NCBI RefSeq assembly: GCF_025716945.1
Contig: NZ_JAOVZT010000001.1
Location: forward strand, 530,271 to 594,270
Direction: 5' to 3'
DNA from: Geodermatophilus sp. YIM 151500
GTDB lineage: Bacteria > Actinomycetota > Actinomycetes > Mycobacteriales > Geodermatophilaceae
DNA length: 64,000 nt
Shown: positions 1-7,933 of the stretch, piece after piece
Layout of the letters: the number at the start of each line of letters is the position of its first letter
Numbering within the stretch: position 1 is the stretch's first letter
Translations under genes and position numbers: made by a program
The notes under the pieces: generated by a model
Told to the model about the DNA's origin: nothing
The model's input: the letters and a program-made list of their open reading frames with translations, nothing else
Databases searched by the model: none

Positions 1-98
1 ACGAACTTCTTGATCTTGGCCTGGTTGTGCGGCTTGCGGGCCTCGTCGATGACCTTCTTCGCGATGCCGGCCTTGGCCGCCTTGCTGAACAGCCCCAT
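1..98 (-). CDS. Small basic protein, partial (C-terminus outside window)
   Basis: An ATG at 98 opens a frame that runs off the left edge. The visible 32 residues are rich in Lys, Ala and Ile and begin MGLFSKAAKAGIAKK. The sequence upstream of the ATG, read on the minus strand, contains GGAGG-like purines that could serve as a ribosome binding site. No domain can be recognised in so short a piece. Function is unknown; the coding call rests on the start, the RBS and the absence of stops. Confidence 0.6.
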   Translation of the reverse strand, partial: MGLFSKAAKAGIAKKVIDEARKPHNQAKIKKF

Positions 99-179
99 GT
101 CGGCCTCCTTCCGTCCGTTCCGGGCCGCTGACATGCCCGGAGGGCGGCGGTGCCAACCGTGACCGTCACCTCTCCGTGA

Positions 180-503
180 TCAACCGACCGCGCGGACGGC
201 GACCAGCGCCAGCGCGGCCACCCCCAGGGTCACCGTGGCCGCGGTCAACAGCAGCACCGCGCCGGGGGCCGCCCGTACCCGCCCCTGCCGGAGCCGCTGC
301 TCCTGGACCCACGAGACCCCGAGCGCGCTTCCCGCGCCGAGCACCGTGACCGCGACGGCCCCCGGCCCGTGGTCGGCGGTGAGCCGGAGGGCGAGCAGGG
401 CGCAGGCGGCGAGGGCGAGCGAGGTGCGGGTCCACGCCTTGTGGGTGCGCTCGGGCTGGGCGCCCGGGTCCCACAGCGGCCGGCCGCGGCCGAGCACCTT
501 CAC
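180..503 (-). CDS. DUF202 family small membrane protein
   Basis: This 107-residue product has a short N-terminal segment with the DUF202 signature (RTHKAWTRTSLALAA), followed by three hydrophobic stretches that look like membrane helices. DUF202 proteins are small integral membrane proteins of unknown role. The GTG at 503 is chosen because the reading frame upstream overlaps the previous gene in a different frame; the true start is not certain. It lies 19 bases downstream of another DUF202 gene and is probably co-transcribed with it. Two adjacent DUF202 genes, one YidH-like and one shorter, are a common actinobacterial arrangement. Confidence 0.75.
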   Translation of the reverse strand: MKVLGRGRPLWDPGAQPERTHKAWTRTSLALAACALLALRLTADHGPGAVAVTVLGAGSALGVSWVQEQRLRQGRVRAAPGAVLLLTAATVTLGVAALALVAVRAVG

Positions 504-522
504 GACGACGCCCGCGACGCGG

Positions 523-906
523 TCACGCCGGGGTGAGCAGGCCGACGAGCAGCACCACGCCGGCGACCGCCAGGGCCAGCGCGAGCACCGGACCGATCGC
601 CAGGCCGGGCAGCGACCGGCCGTCCCGCAGCGCCCGCTCGCTGAGCAGCCACCGGCGGAAGGCGATGACCGCCAGCGCCGCGCCGAGCAGCAGCAGCCCG
701 GCCGCCAGCCCCTGCCGCACGCCGGGGCGGAGCACGTCACCAACGAACGCCTCCAGGCCGATGCCGGCGGCGAGCAGGGCCAGCGCGGTCCGGATCCAGG
801 CGAGGAAGGTGCGCTCGTTGGCGAAGGTGAAGCGCGGGTCGGGGTCGGTGCCGCGGGCCATGAGCCGGCCGACCCAGCCCCGCGGCCGCCGATCCGGACC
901 GGTCAC
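523..906 (-). CDS. YidH family DUF202 membrane protein
   Basis: The protein carries the typical YidH/DUF202 core: FTFANERTFLAWIRTALA, then three predicted membrane helices and the WLLSERALRDG loop. The GTG at 906 gives 127 residues and overlaps the stop of the upstream enoyl-CoA hydratase by 4 bases (GTGA), which suggests translational coupling. An ATG at 861 would give a shorter protein starting just before the conserved domain and is the alternative. The family resides in the inner membrane and its function is not established. Confidence 0.8.
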   Translation of the reverse strand: MTGPDRRPRGWVGRLMARGTDPDPRFTFANERTFLAWIRTALALLAAGIGLEAFVGDVLRPGVRQGLAAGLLLLGAALAVIAFRRWLLSERALRDGRSLPGLAIGPVLALALAVAGVVLLVGLLTPA

Positions 907-1703
907 CGACCCTTCCACCGCGGCGCGCGCTGCTCCAGCCGGGCGGCGATGCCCTCGGCGCGGTCCTCGCTCGTGTAGGGGTCCGGGCCGACCTCCAGCC
1001 GCAGTGCCTGCCACAGCGGCATGTCGGCGGTCTTGACCACCGTCTCCTTCATCCGGCGGACGGACACCGGTGCGTTGGCGGCGATCCGCCGTGCCAGGTC
1101 GAGCGCGGCGTCCAGCAGCTCGGGCGCCGGGACGACGCGGTTGACCAGCCCGTGCCGGACCGCCTCGTCGCTGGTCATCGGGTCGCCGGTGAACAGCAGC
1201 TCCAGCGCCAGACCGCGCGGGACCAGCTTGGGCAGCAGCACCGAGCCGAAGTTGGCGCCCATGCCGATCTTCGCCTCCGGCAGGCCCATCGGGATCCCCG
1301 GTGCGGCCAGCCGGATGTCGCAGGCCAGCGCCAGCTCGAAGCCCCCGGCGACGGTCGCGCCGTTCAGCGCGGCGATCGTGGGCTTCGGGCACTCGGTGAC
1401 CACCTCGAGGAACGACCGGGTGGTGCGGTGCATCGGCGAGCGGAACCGCTCGCCGCGCGCGTCGAGCTCGCGGATCTCCTTGAGGTCGAGGCCGGCGCTG
1501 AACGCCGGCCCGGTGCCGGTGAGGACGACGGCACGCACGTCGGGGCTCTCGCCGGCGTCGAGGAACTCCTCGACCAGGTCCTCCTGCAGCGCGGTCGACA
1601 GCGCGTTGCGCCGCTCCGGGCGGTCGAGGGTGAGCAGGCGGACGTGCTCGCGGCTCTCGACGACGAGTCCGGACGTACGGCGCCTCGGTTCGGGGTCGGG
1701 CAT
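903..1703 (-). CDS. Enoyl-CoA hydratase/isomerase family protein
   Basis: This 266-residue crotonase-fold enzyme probably hydrates or isomerises a CoA thioester. The sequence shows the oxyanion-hole region FSAGLDLKEI, then GGFELALACDIRLAA and LPEAKIGMGANFG. These carry both glutamates expected in hydratase-competent family members. The ATG at 1703 has AGGAG a few bases upstream on the minus strand. The gene is followed immediately by two DUF202 genes, the first overlapping by 4 bases. The natural substrate (fatty acid beta-oxidation or another acyl-CoA) cannot be read from the sequence. Confidence 0.9.
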   Translation of the reverse strand: MPDPEPRRRTSGLVVESREHVRLLTLDRPERRNALSTALQEDLVEEFLDAGESPDVRAVVLTGTGPAFSAGLDLKEIRELDARGERFRSPMHRTTRSFLEVVTECPKPTIAALNGATVAGGFELALACDIRLAAPGIPMGLPEAKIGMGANFGSVLLPKLVPRGLALELLFTGDPMTSDEAVRHGLVNRVVPAPELLDAALDLARRIAANAPVSVRRMKETVVKTADMPLWQALRLEVGPDPYTSEDRAEGIAARLEQRAPRWKGR

Positions 1704-2127
1704 GGCTCTCCTCGGGGTCGTCGTCCGGTCGGCCCATCCTGGCGCGTGCCCGGGACCCCGTCCGGCCGGACCCACCTGCTGTGAGATCGACCACGTAGCG
1801 TCACCGGCCGAGGGGGGCGTCGTCCACGGCCCGCTCGCGGCCCGCTGGCAGTGGTCGTGAGACCTGCGTCACTGACGCAACGCCAATCGCGCTTTACACG
1901 GAGTCATGCCGTGCGGCGTGTCGCGATGTTACGCAGCGTCATGTCGTTACCTGACCGAGACCTGGCCGCCCGGTGACGAGTTACGGAACTCCACTGGTGG
2001 AGCGCGCAATCATCTCCCTTCACCGGGCGTGACCGGATTGCGCACAACTCCCTCGATCGTCGTCCGGTGGCGCTCGCAACCTCATCGCTCCACCCCCTAC
2101 GGTCGTCGCCGTCCGTGCCGGGGTCCT

Positions 2128-2295
2128 CGCCGCCGAACCGTGGTGGCACCCGCCGGACCCGCCGAACCGGGGCGACGACGACGTCCGCCCGGACCGGGGA
2201 CCCAACCGCAGCACTGGGGTGAAGCGCGCCCGCACACGGGCGCGCCGGGCGACTCCCCCGCCCGAACCCGTCAGCTAACTCGGTAGGCGGCCGTG
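2128..2295 (+). promoter_or_regulatory. Cyclic di-AMP riboswitch (ydaO/yuaA class)
   Basis: The 165 bases ahead of the NlpC/P60 gene contain the conserved blocks of the ydaO-yuaA aptamer in order: CCGAACC motifs near 2133 and 2162, GGGGTGAA at 2216-2223, a GC hairpin, GGGCGACTCCC at about 2247, and CCGAACCCGTCAGCTAAC followed by CGGTAGGCGG. In actinobacteria this c-di-AMP sensor typically sits upstream of cell-wall hydrolase genes, and the gene downstream here is one. Exact ends are approximate. The rest of the 614-base gap (1704-2127) shows no gene and presumably holds the promoter. Confidence 0.9.
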
Positions 2296-2317
2296 GAGAA
2301 CAGGAGAACCCGTCGTC

Positions 2318-2839
2318 TTGACGACCCCCCGTACCACCCCTGCTCGTCGCACCGCCCGCTTCGCGCGCCGCGCCGCGCTCGCGCTGGCCGCCGGCACCGG
2401 CATCGCCCTCGCCCCGATGCCCGCGCAGGCGGCTCCGCTCGCCCAGGCCACCGCGCCGTCCGCCGAGCTGCCGTGGGCCCCCACCCACCAGGCGCAGGTC
2501 GCCGTCCAGACGGCGCTCGCCCAGCAGGGCGACCCGTACGTGTGGGGCGGCGGCGGCCCGAACTCCTTCGACTGCTCGGGCCTGACCCAGTTCGCCTACG
2601 GCACCGCCGGCGTTGGGCTGCCGCACTCGTCGCGGATCCAGGGCACCATCGGCCGCGACGTGGCCAAGCGGGACCTGCTGCCCGGCGACCTGGTCTTCTT
2701 CTACAGCCCGATCGGGCACGTCGGCATGTACATCGGCAACGGCCAGATGGTGCACTCGCCGTCCGCCGGCAAGTCCGTGCACATCACCAGCGTCGACAGC
2801 GTCCCCGGCTTCAACCACGCCCGCCGCATCGTCGGCTGA
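2318..2839 (+). CDS. Secreted NlpC/P60 peptidoglycan endopeptidase
   Basis: The product has 173 residues. Residues 1-39 form an export signal with twin-Arg-like basic start, hydrophobic core and an AQAA cleavage site. The NlpC/P60 domain follows, with catalytic Cys86 in FDCSGLT, His134 in GHVGMY and a third polar site near His146. Such enzymes cut stem peptides in peptidoglycan outside the membrane. Translation appears to start at TTG 2318, with AGGAG about 12 bases upstream. The preceding c-di-AMP riboswitch implies control by the second messenger, tying wall hydrolysis to envelope or osmotic state. A strong hairpin follows the stop. Confidence 0.92.
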   Translation: MTTPRTTPARRTARFARRAALALAAGTGIALAPMPAQAAPLAQATAPSAELPWAPTHQAQVAVQTALAQQGDPYVWGGGGPNSFDCSGLTQFAYGTAGVGLPHSSRIQGTIGRDVAKRDLLPGDLVFFYSPIGHVGMYIGNGQMVHSPSAGKSVHITSVDSVPGFNHARRIVG

Positions 2840-2848
2840 TCCGCCGCG

Positions 2849-2882
2849 GGGTGCCCCGACCGCTCGGGGGGTCGGGGCACCC
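2849..2882 (+). terminator. Hairpin terminator after NlpC/P60 gene
   Basis: A perfect 13-bp inverted repeat (GGGTGCCCCGACC and its complement) with an 8-base loop begins 9 bases after the stop codon. There is no clear T-tract, as is common for actinobacterial terminators. Confidence 0.75.
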
Positions 2883-2976
2883 TCGCCGCGCCGTTCCTCC
2901 GCGGCGGTGACACGGCCGGTCCGGCCGGTCGCCGACCTACGATGACCCTTCGCGGCGTCGGCGGGAGGGGCACGGG

Positions 2977-4026
2977 GTGACGCACGTACCGCCGGGACGG
3001 TCGACCGGTCCGTACGGGTACGGGCCGCCGTCCGACCCGCCCACCCGGGTCTTCCCGCCGGCCGGCCCGGCGGGCGAGCCGTATCCACCCGGGCCGCCGT
3101 ACCCGCCGGGTGCCGGGCAGCCGCCCGCGTACCCGGAGCCGGAGGAGCGCCGGCACCGCCGGTTCGGCCGGCGCGGGCGCGGGATCGACGTCGAGGAGCG
3201 GCCGCCGCGCCGCCGGCGGCGCCGGGGGCTGCTCCGCCGGGTCGCCAAGCTCCTCGTCCTCGTCCTGGTGGTGCAGGCGCTGGTCGTGCTGTCCCTGCGC
3301 TGGATCACCCCGCCGACGACGGCGTTCATGTGGGCCAACCCGGCCGGCGCGGTGTACGAGTTCGTCGCCGTCGAGCACGTGTCGCGCAACTTCCTCGCCG
3401 CGGTGATCGCGCACGAGGACCAGCAGATGCCCTACCGCGAGGGCGCCTTCGAGTGGGAGCAGCTGCGTGACCGCGCCACGGCGCACCTGGCCGGCCAGGA
3501 GGACCCGCACGGTTCGACCATCCCGCAGCAGCTGGCCAAGAACCTGTTCCTCAACTCCGAGATGAGCGCCTGGCGCAAGGCCGTCGAGGCCGGCCTGTCG
3601 GTGGAGGTCGCCGCCATGCTCGACGACCGCCGGGTGCTGGAGCTGTACGTCAACTACGCGCAGCTCGGACCCAACCTGTACGGCATCTGCGCGGCCAGCT
3701 GGTACTACTTCGACACCCCGCCCTCGACCCTGCTGCCCGAGCAGGCGGTGCAGCTGGTGGGGCTGCTCCCCTCCCCCGGCCACGTGCAGCGGGCACCCGG
3801 CGGCGGGCTGGACTTCGAGGTCGACGACGGCCTGGGCTGGCTGTCGCGGTCGCACGTGATCAACGCCCAGAACCGGGTGCCCCGGCACCTGGCGGAGCGG
3901 GGTTTCCAGCCGGTGGAGGACGCCGGCATCCCCGGCCTCGCGGCCGACCAGCCGCCCTCGGACGACGACTGCTCGGCGCGGCCGGACGAGGTCGCCGAGC
4001 TCGTCGCGGCACAGGGCACCGCCTGA
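2977..4026 (+). CDS. Monofunctional GT51 peptidoglycan transglycosylase-like protein
   Basis: The 349-residue product begins with a Pro/Gly/Arg-rich cytoplasmic tail (1-88). One membrane helix (about 89-109) precedes a GT51 domain. Family motifs are visible: HEDQQM (E147), GAFEW, GSTIPQQLAKNLF (179-191) and RVLELYVNYAQLG. GT51 enzymes polymerise lipid II glycan strands on the outer face of the membrane. No transpeptidase domain follows, so it is monofunctional. The usual EDxxF signature reads EDQQM, a mild deviation. The start is GTG 2977; a GGGAGG-like stretch lies upstream. It neighbours another cell-wall gene but is probably transcribed separately, since a terminator intervenes. Confidence 0.87.
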   Translation: MTHVPPGRSTGPYGYGPPSDPPTRVFPPAGPAGEPYPPGPPYPPGAGQPPAYPEPEERRHRRFGRRGRGIDVEERPPRRRRRRGLLRRVAKLLVLVLVVQALVVLSLRWITPPTTAFMWANPAGAVYEFVAVEHVSRNFLAAVIAHEDQQMPYREGAFEWEQLRDRATAHLAGQEDPHGSTIPQQLAKNLFLNSEMSAWRKAVEAGLSVEVAAMLDDRRVLELYVNYAQLGPNLYGICAASWYYFDTPPSTLLPEQAVQLVGLLPSPGHVQRAPGGGLDFEVDDGLGWLSRSHVINAQNRVPRHLAERGFQPVEDAGIPGLAADQPPSDDDCSARPDEVAELVAAQGTA

Positions 4027-4035
4027 CCGACCCTG

Positions 4036-4623
4036 TCACGCCGGCGGGGTCCAGGCCGGGTCGCGACCGGTCTGCCCGAGCAGCCGGTCGAGCACCGGTG
4101 CGTCGTCCGGCACGGGGACGACGGGCCCGTACATTCCCCTGCGGGCCTCCGGGTCGCCGCGGCCGAAGTCGCTCGCGAAGTCGAGGCAGACCCGGGCGTC
4201 GGCCGGGTCGACCGAGTAGGGCTGTCCGGTGGCGACGGCGAGGTCCCAGCCGTGGACGACGACCTCGTCGAGGGCCACGACGCCCATCGCGCCGGCCGGC
4301 ATGCGCACGCCGCCGGCCTCGGTCGTGCCCTCCCACGCCGCCGGGTCGCGCCACGCCTCCGCGAGCGCGTCGAGCTGGGCGGGCAGCCGCTCCCGCCAGT
4401 CCGGGGCGAGGTCCTCGGCGGAGAACGACGCCCCGCCGGGCGCCGGCTGCTTCTCCGCGGCGAGCCGGAAGGCCAGGGTCAGGCCGACGAGGTGCTCGAG
4501 CAGCCCGGCCACCGACGTCCCCTCGTCCGGCGTCGGCGCGGTGAGCTGGTCGTCCCGCACGCCGGCCACCACGCGGGCGACCTCCGTCGTGGCGCGCGTC
4601 AGGTCGAGAGTCTTGGTCTCCAC
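4036..4623 (-). CDS. TIGR03086 family DinB-type metal-binding protein
   Basis: The 195-residue protein matches the DinB/mycothiol-dependent maleylpyruvate isomerase superfamily. It has an N-terminal helix bundle with GLLEHLVGLTLAF, a central WEGTTEAGGVRMPAG segment and the conserved DEVVVHGWDLAVATGQ carrying metal-ligand His. Members are typical of mycothiol-producing actinobacteria and often act in thiol-dependent isomerisation or detoxification, but the substrate here is unknown. It converges with the transglycosylase gene, ending 9 bases from it. Confidence 0.85.
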   Translation of the reverse strand: METKTLDLTRATTEVARVVAGVRDDQLTAPTPDEGTSVAGLLEHLVGLTLAFRLAAEKQPAPGGASFSAEDLAPDWRERLPAQLDALAEAWRDPAAWEGTTEAGGVRMPAGAMGVVALDEVVVHGWDLAVATGQPYSVDPADARVCLDFASDFGRGDPEARRGMYGPVVPVPDDAPVLDRLLGQTGRDPAWTPPA

Positions 4624-4696
4624 GCCGGTACCGACCGGTCGCCGTGCTCGGACTCATCGGTCGGCACCATCTCGGCGGTCCGGGCACCCTGTCCCC

Positions 4697-5611
4697 GTGG
4701 CGCCCGAGCCGCTGCCCGGCTGGCCGCGCCCCGCCGGCCGGGGGCCGGTGGTGGCGCTGGGCAAGCTCGTGGCCGACTCGCTGCTGGAGCTGTCCGCGCC
4801 GCTGGTGGTGGGCGGGCAGCAGCGCGTCGTGCGGACGACGACGGCGGGTGGCGCGCCGGCCAACGTGACGGCGAACCTGGCGCGGCTGGGCGTGCCGGCG
4901 CGGCTGGCCGGCTGGGCCGGCGCGGACCCGCTCGCCGACGGGCTGCTGGCCGCGCTGGCCGGGCGCGGGGTGGAGACGGCGGTGGTGCGCCGCGGCCGGA
5001 CGCCGCTGTCGACGGTGCTGGTGCACCCGGACGGCGAGCGGACGCTGCTCACCGACCGCGGCGAGGGCGGGCTCGAGCCGGCCGACGTCCGCCGCTCGTG
5101 GCTTGCCGGGGCCGCCGTCGTGCACCTGGACGGCTACGACCTGCTGCCCGGCCGGTTCCCCGAGGCGGTCTGGGCGGCGGCGTCCGTCGCGCACCGCGCC
5201 GGCGTGCCGGTCGGCGTCGACGTGGCCGCGGCCTCCCGGATCCGCGACCACGACGCGGAGGCGTACGTCGAGCTGCTCGCCGGGCTGCGGCCCGACGTCC
5301 TGTTCTGCAACGCGGCCGAGGCCGCGGCCCTGGGGCTCGACGGTGACCTGCCCGGGTGGGCGCCGGAGCTGCTGCTGGTGCACGCCGGCGCGGAGCCGAC
5401 CCGGGTGCTGTCGCGGGCGGGCGTGGCCGAGGTGCCGGTGGATCCGCTGCCGGAGGGCCTGCTGCGCGACACCACCGGCTGCGGCGACGCCTTCGCCGCC
5501 GGTGTGCTGGCCGGGTGGCGCTCCGGGTCGTCGGTGCTCGACGCCGTCCGCGCCGGTCACGCGGCGGCCGCGGTGGTGGCCGGCGTGGTCGGCGCCCAGC
5601 CGCCACCGTGA
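4697..5611 (+). CDS. PfkB family carbohydrate kinase
   Basis: This 304-residue ribokinase-like kinase shows the PfkB N-terminal signature (TAGGAPANVTANLARLG) and the C-terminal ATP/catalytic signature (DTTGCGDAFAAGVLAG, with the catalytic Asp near 265). It should phosphorylate a sugar or sugar-like alcohol using ATP in the cytoplasm. Sequence does not tell whether the substrate is ribose, fructose, a nucleoside or another sugar. GTG 4697 is chosen because homology starts shortly after it; the open frame extends further upstream but overlaps the divergent DinB gene. Confidence 0.88.
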   Translation: MAPEPLPGWPRPAGRGPVVALGKLVADSLLELSAPLVVGGQQRVVRTTTAGGAPANVTANLARLGVPARLAGWAGADPLADGLLAALAGRGVETAVVRRGRTPLSTVLVHPDGERTLLTDRGEGGLEPADVRRSWLAGAAVVHLDGYDLLPGRFPEAVWAAASVAHRAGVPVGVDVAAASRIRDHDAEAYVELLAGLRPDVLFCNAAEAAALGLDGDLPGWAPELLLVHAGAEPTRVLSRAGVAEVPVDPLPEGLLRDTTGCGDAFAAGVLAGWRSGSSVLDAVRAGHAAAAVVAGVVGAQPPP

Positions 5612-5651
5612 CCGCGGGGACGTCAGCGCGTCGCAGGACCTCCGTGCCGGC

Positions 5652-5813
5652 TCACAACCACTCGACCAGGCCGGGCTCTGCCCAGTCCGCGGCCTCCCGG
5701 TTCGCGTTGGTCTCCAACCAGCTGCGGAGGGCTGCGGCCACACGCGGGAGGCCGCTCGACGTACGGGGCCGGCGCCGGGCGTTGACCAGCAGCAGCCCGG
5801 CAGGCGACGGCAT
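5652..5813 (-). CDS. Possible small protein, 53 residues
   Basis: An ATG at 5813 with GGAG four bases upstream opens a 53-residue frame between the PfkB kinase and the HAD gene. The peptide starts MPSPAGLLLVNARRRP and ends with an acidic, Trp-rich helix-like tail (ADWAEPGLVEWL). I recognise no family. It is the only plausible content of this 300-base gap. It may be a real small protein or chance; codon composition is acceptable but not decisive. Confidence 0.3.
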   Translation of the reverse strand: MPSPAGLLLVNARRRPRTSSGLPRVAAALRSWLETNANREAADWAEPGLVEWL

Positions 5814-5918
5814 GGACTCCACGCGTCGGCACGAAGCCGACGCCCGCCGTCCGGTCCAGGACGCGCACGCGGTGGCAGTCTCGGACGTCGTCCGGCCCGC
5901 CACTCCGAGGAGCTCCGC

Positions 5919-6437
5919 ATGACGCCGAGCAGCGACGTCCCGATCCTGCTGCTGGACGTCGACGGCGTGCTGAACGCGGCCAGCCTCGACCTGCCGGAGG
6001 GCTGGGAACGCGGGATCTTCAACGGCTTCCTGCTCTCCTGGGACCCGTCGGTCACCGCCCGGCTGCGGGAGCTGCACGAGTCCGGCCGGGTCGAGATCCA
6101 GTGGCTCACCACCTGGGCGGAGAACGCCGACCGGCTGCTGGCCGAGCCGATGGGGCTGCCGCGCGGGCTGAAGGTGCACGCGCGGCAGGGAGCCGCGCCG
6201 ACCGGGTTCCTCGGCCGGCTGGGCGGCGCGTCGGGGTGGTGGAAGCTGGCCGCCGCCCGCGCGGTCGCCGAGGCCGAGCCCGACCGGCGCATCGTGTGGA
6301 TCGACGACGACCTGGCCGAGCAGGCCGCCGACACCGGGGACTGGCTGGCCGCGAACCCGCACGTCCTCGTCGTGGCCCCGAACCTGTACGCCGGGCTCAC
6401 CCACGAGCAGCTCGACGAGATCGAGGCGTGGCTGTGA
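5919..6437 (+). CDS. HAD-superfamily protein (Swiss-Army-Knife RNA-repair type)
   Basis: The 172-residue protein begins with the HAD motif I, LLLDVDGVLN, and later has WLTTWAENAD (motif II region) and IVWIDDDL (motif IV, acidic metal ligands). The size and the WLTTW-like motif fit the small HAD family found attached to Swiss Army Knife RNA repair proteins and also free-standing. A phosphatase activity is expected from the conserved aspartates; the substrate is unknown. The ATG at 5919 has GAGGAG eight bases upstream. Confidence 0.78.
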   Translation: MTPSSDVPILLLDVDGVLNAASLDLPEGWERGIFNGFLLSWDPSVTARLRELHESGRVEIQWLTTWAENADRLLAEPMGLPRGLKVHARQGAAPTGFLGRLGGASGWWKLAAARAVAEAEPDRRIVWIDDDLAEQAADTGDWLAANPHVLVVAPNLYAGLTHEQLDEIEAWL

Positions 6438-6440
6438 GCG

Positions 6441-6755
6441 CTATCCGCTGCGCAGCGAGTCCCGCCATTCGATGCCGCGCGTCTCGGCGGCGACGGCGTC
6501 CATGACGTCGAGCACCGGCTCCACCGTGAAGGCGAACGGCGCGTAGACGGTGGTGAGGTAGTGCAGGTCGGCCGGCTCGTCGGTCTCGATGACGGCGTAG
6601 CCGCCGAACTCGCCGACGCGGACGACGAACTGGTGGAAGACCAGGCTCTTCGGCATCTCCCACACCGCGAACACGCCGAGGATGCGCTTCTGCGCCGCCT
6701 CGTACTCCGCTGCCGACCCCGTCGGTCGCTCCCGCCAGGTGACGACGTACTTCAT
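6441..6755 (-). CDS. DUF3303-like dimeric alpha-beta barrel protein
   Basis: The 104-residue protein starts MKYVVTWRERPTGS and contains the FHQFVVRVGEFGGYAVIE strand typical of DUF3303/ABM-like ferredoxin-fold proteins. The biochemical role is not known. The ATG at 6755 has GGGGAGAG just upstream. It converges with the HAD gene (3 bases between stops). Confidence 0.75.
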   Translation of the reverse strand: MKYVVTWRERPTGSAAEYEAAQKRILGVFAVWEMPKSLVFHQFVVRVGEFGGYAVIETDEPADLHYLTTVYAPFAFTVEPVLDVMDAVAAETRGIEWRDSLRSG

Positions 6756-6854
6756 GCCGCTCTCCCCTCGGACCCCGTGGACGGGCGGAGGGTCCCGACG
6801 CGCGGAGCCGGCACGCAAGGAGAACTGCTCCGTCCGGCGCGGTGGTCCGGCCGG

Positions 6855-7814
6855 TCAGGCCGGCGACATCACCCGGACCGGCGCGCCGGCCAGGAACGCG
6901 AGGACGTCCTCCACGGCCTCGCCGTGGTAGATCGCGTAGCTGCCGCGCGTGCCGAAGCCGATGTGCGGGGTGAGCACGACGCGGCGCAGTTCGCGGAGCG
7001 GGTGCTCGACCGGCAGCGGCTCCACGTCGAACACGTCGAGGCCGGCGCTGGCGATGCGGTTCTCGCGGATCGCGTCGACCAGCGCCCGCTCGTCGACGAT
7101 CGGGCCGCGCGAGGTGTTGACCAGCACCGCGGTGGGCTTCATCAGCGCCAGCTCGTCGCGCCCGACGAGCCCGCGGGTGCGGTCGGAGAGGACGACGTGG
7201 ACGGTGACGACGTCCGCCGTCCGGAACAGCTCGTCCTTGCCCACGCGGCGGACGCCGACCTCCGCGGCGCGCTCGTCGGTGAGGTTCTGGCTCCAGGCGA
7301 CGACCTCCATGCCGAACGCCTGGCCGATGCGGGCCACGCGCTCGCCGAGCCGGCCCAGTCCGATGACGCCCAGCGTGGCGCCGTCGAGGTCGCCGCCGAC
7401 CGTGTGCTGCCACCCGCCGGCGCGCACCGCGGCGTCCTCCTGCGGGATGTTGCGGACGGCGGCGAGGACCAGCCCCCAGGTGAGCTCGACGGCCGGGGTC
7501 GCGAGGTTGCCGGTGCCGCAGACGGTGACGCCGCGTTCGTTCGCGGCGGCTACGTCGACGGACTTGTTGCGGACGCCGGTGCTGACCAGCAGGCGCAGGT
7601 TCGGCAGGCGCTCGAGCAGGGAGCGCGGGAAGGGCGTGCGCTCGCGCATCGCGACGACGATGTCGAACGGGGCCAGCCGGGCGGCGAGGGCGTCCTCGTC
7701 GTGCACGTGGTCGGCGAAGACGACGACCTCGGCGTCGGGGACCTGCGACCAGTCCGCGAAGGTGGTGGCGATCTGCTGGTAGTCGTCGAGGACGGCGATG
7801 CGATGCACCGCCAC
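6855..7814 (-). CDS. D-isomer specific 2-hydroxyacid dehydrogenase
   Basis: The 319-residue enzyme has the D-2-hydroxyacid dehydrogenase layout. A catalytic lobe is followed by the Rossmann motif GLGRLGERVARIG, then NTSRGPIVDE (catalytic Arg region) and LTPHIGFGTRGS (catalytic His). It should interconvert a 2-keto acid and a D-2-hydroxy acid with NAD(P)H; phosphoglycerate is possible, but no ACT domain is present. The gene stands alone on the minus strand. Confidence 0.92.
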   Translation of the reverse strand: MAVHRIAVLDDYQQIATTFADWSQVPDAEVVVFADHVHDEDALAARLAPFDIVVAMRERTPFPRSLLERLPNLRLLVSTGVRNKSVDVAAANERGVTVCGTGNLATPAVELTWGLVLAAVRNIPQEDAAVRAGGWQHTVGGDLDGATLGVIGLGRLGERVARIGQAFGMEVVAWSQNLTDERAAEVGVRRVGKDELFRTADVVTVHVVLSDRTRGLVGRDELALMKPTAVLVNTSRGPIVDERALVDAIRENRIASAGLDVFDVEPLPVEHPLRELRRVVLTPHIGFGTRGSYAIYHGEAVEDVLAFLAGAPVRVMSPA

Positions 7815-7933
7815 GGTTTACTACAGCGGAGCTCCCTCCTCAGCGGCGGCTCCGCCGGGTCGGTCCAGGAGGTTGGTGGATACCGGCGAGGGGGACGGCC
7901 GAGACCGACGGCGTGCTGAGTCGGGCTGTCGCT

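Noticed and set aside
523-1794. A long minus-strand frame across the enoyl-CoA hydratase region joined to the DUF202 gene.
   Set aside because: Its first two thirds are a shifted-frame shadow of the hydratase; only the last 127 codons are DUF202.
4229-4696. N-terminal extension of the PfkB kinase.
   Set aside because: The extra frame overlaps the divergent DinB-type gene, has no conserved sequence and includes low-complexity Arg/Ser/Thr text.
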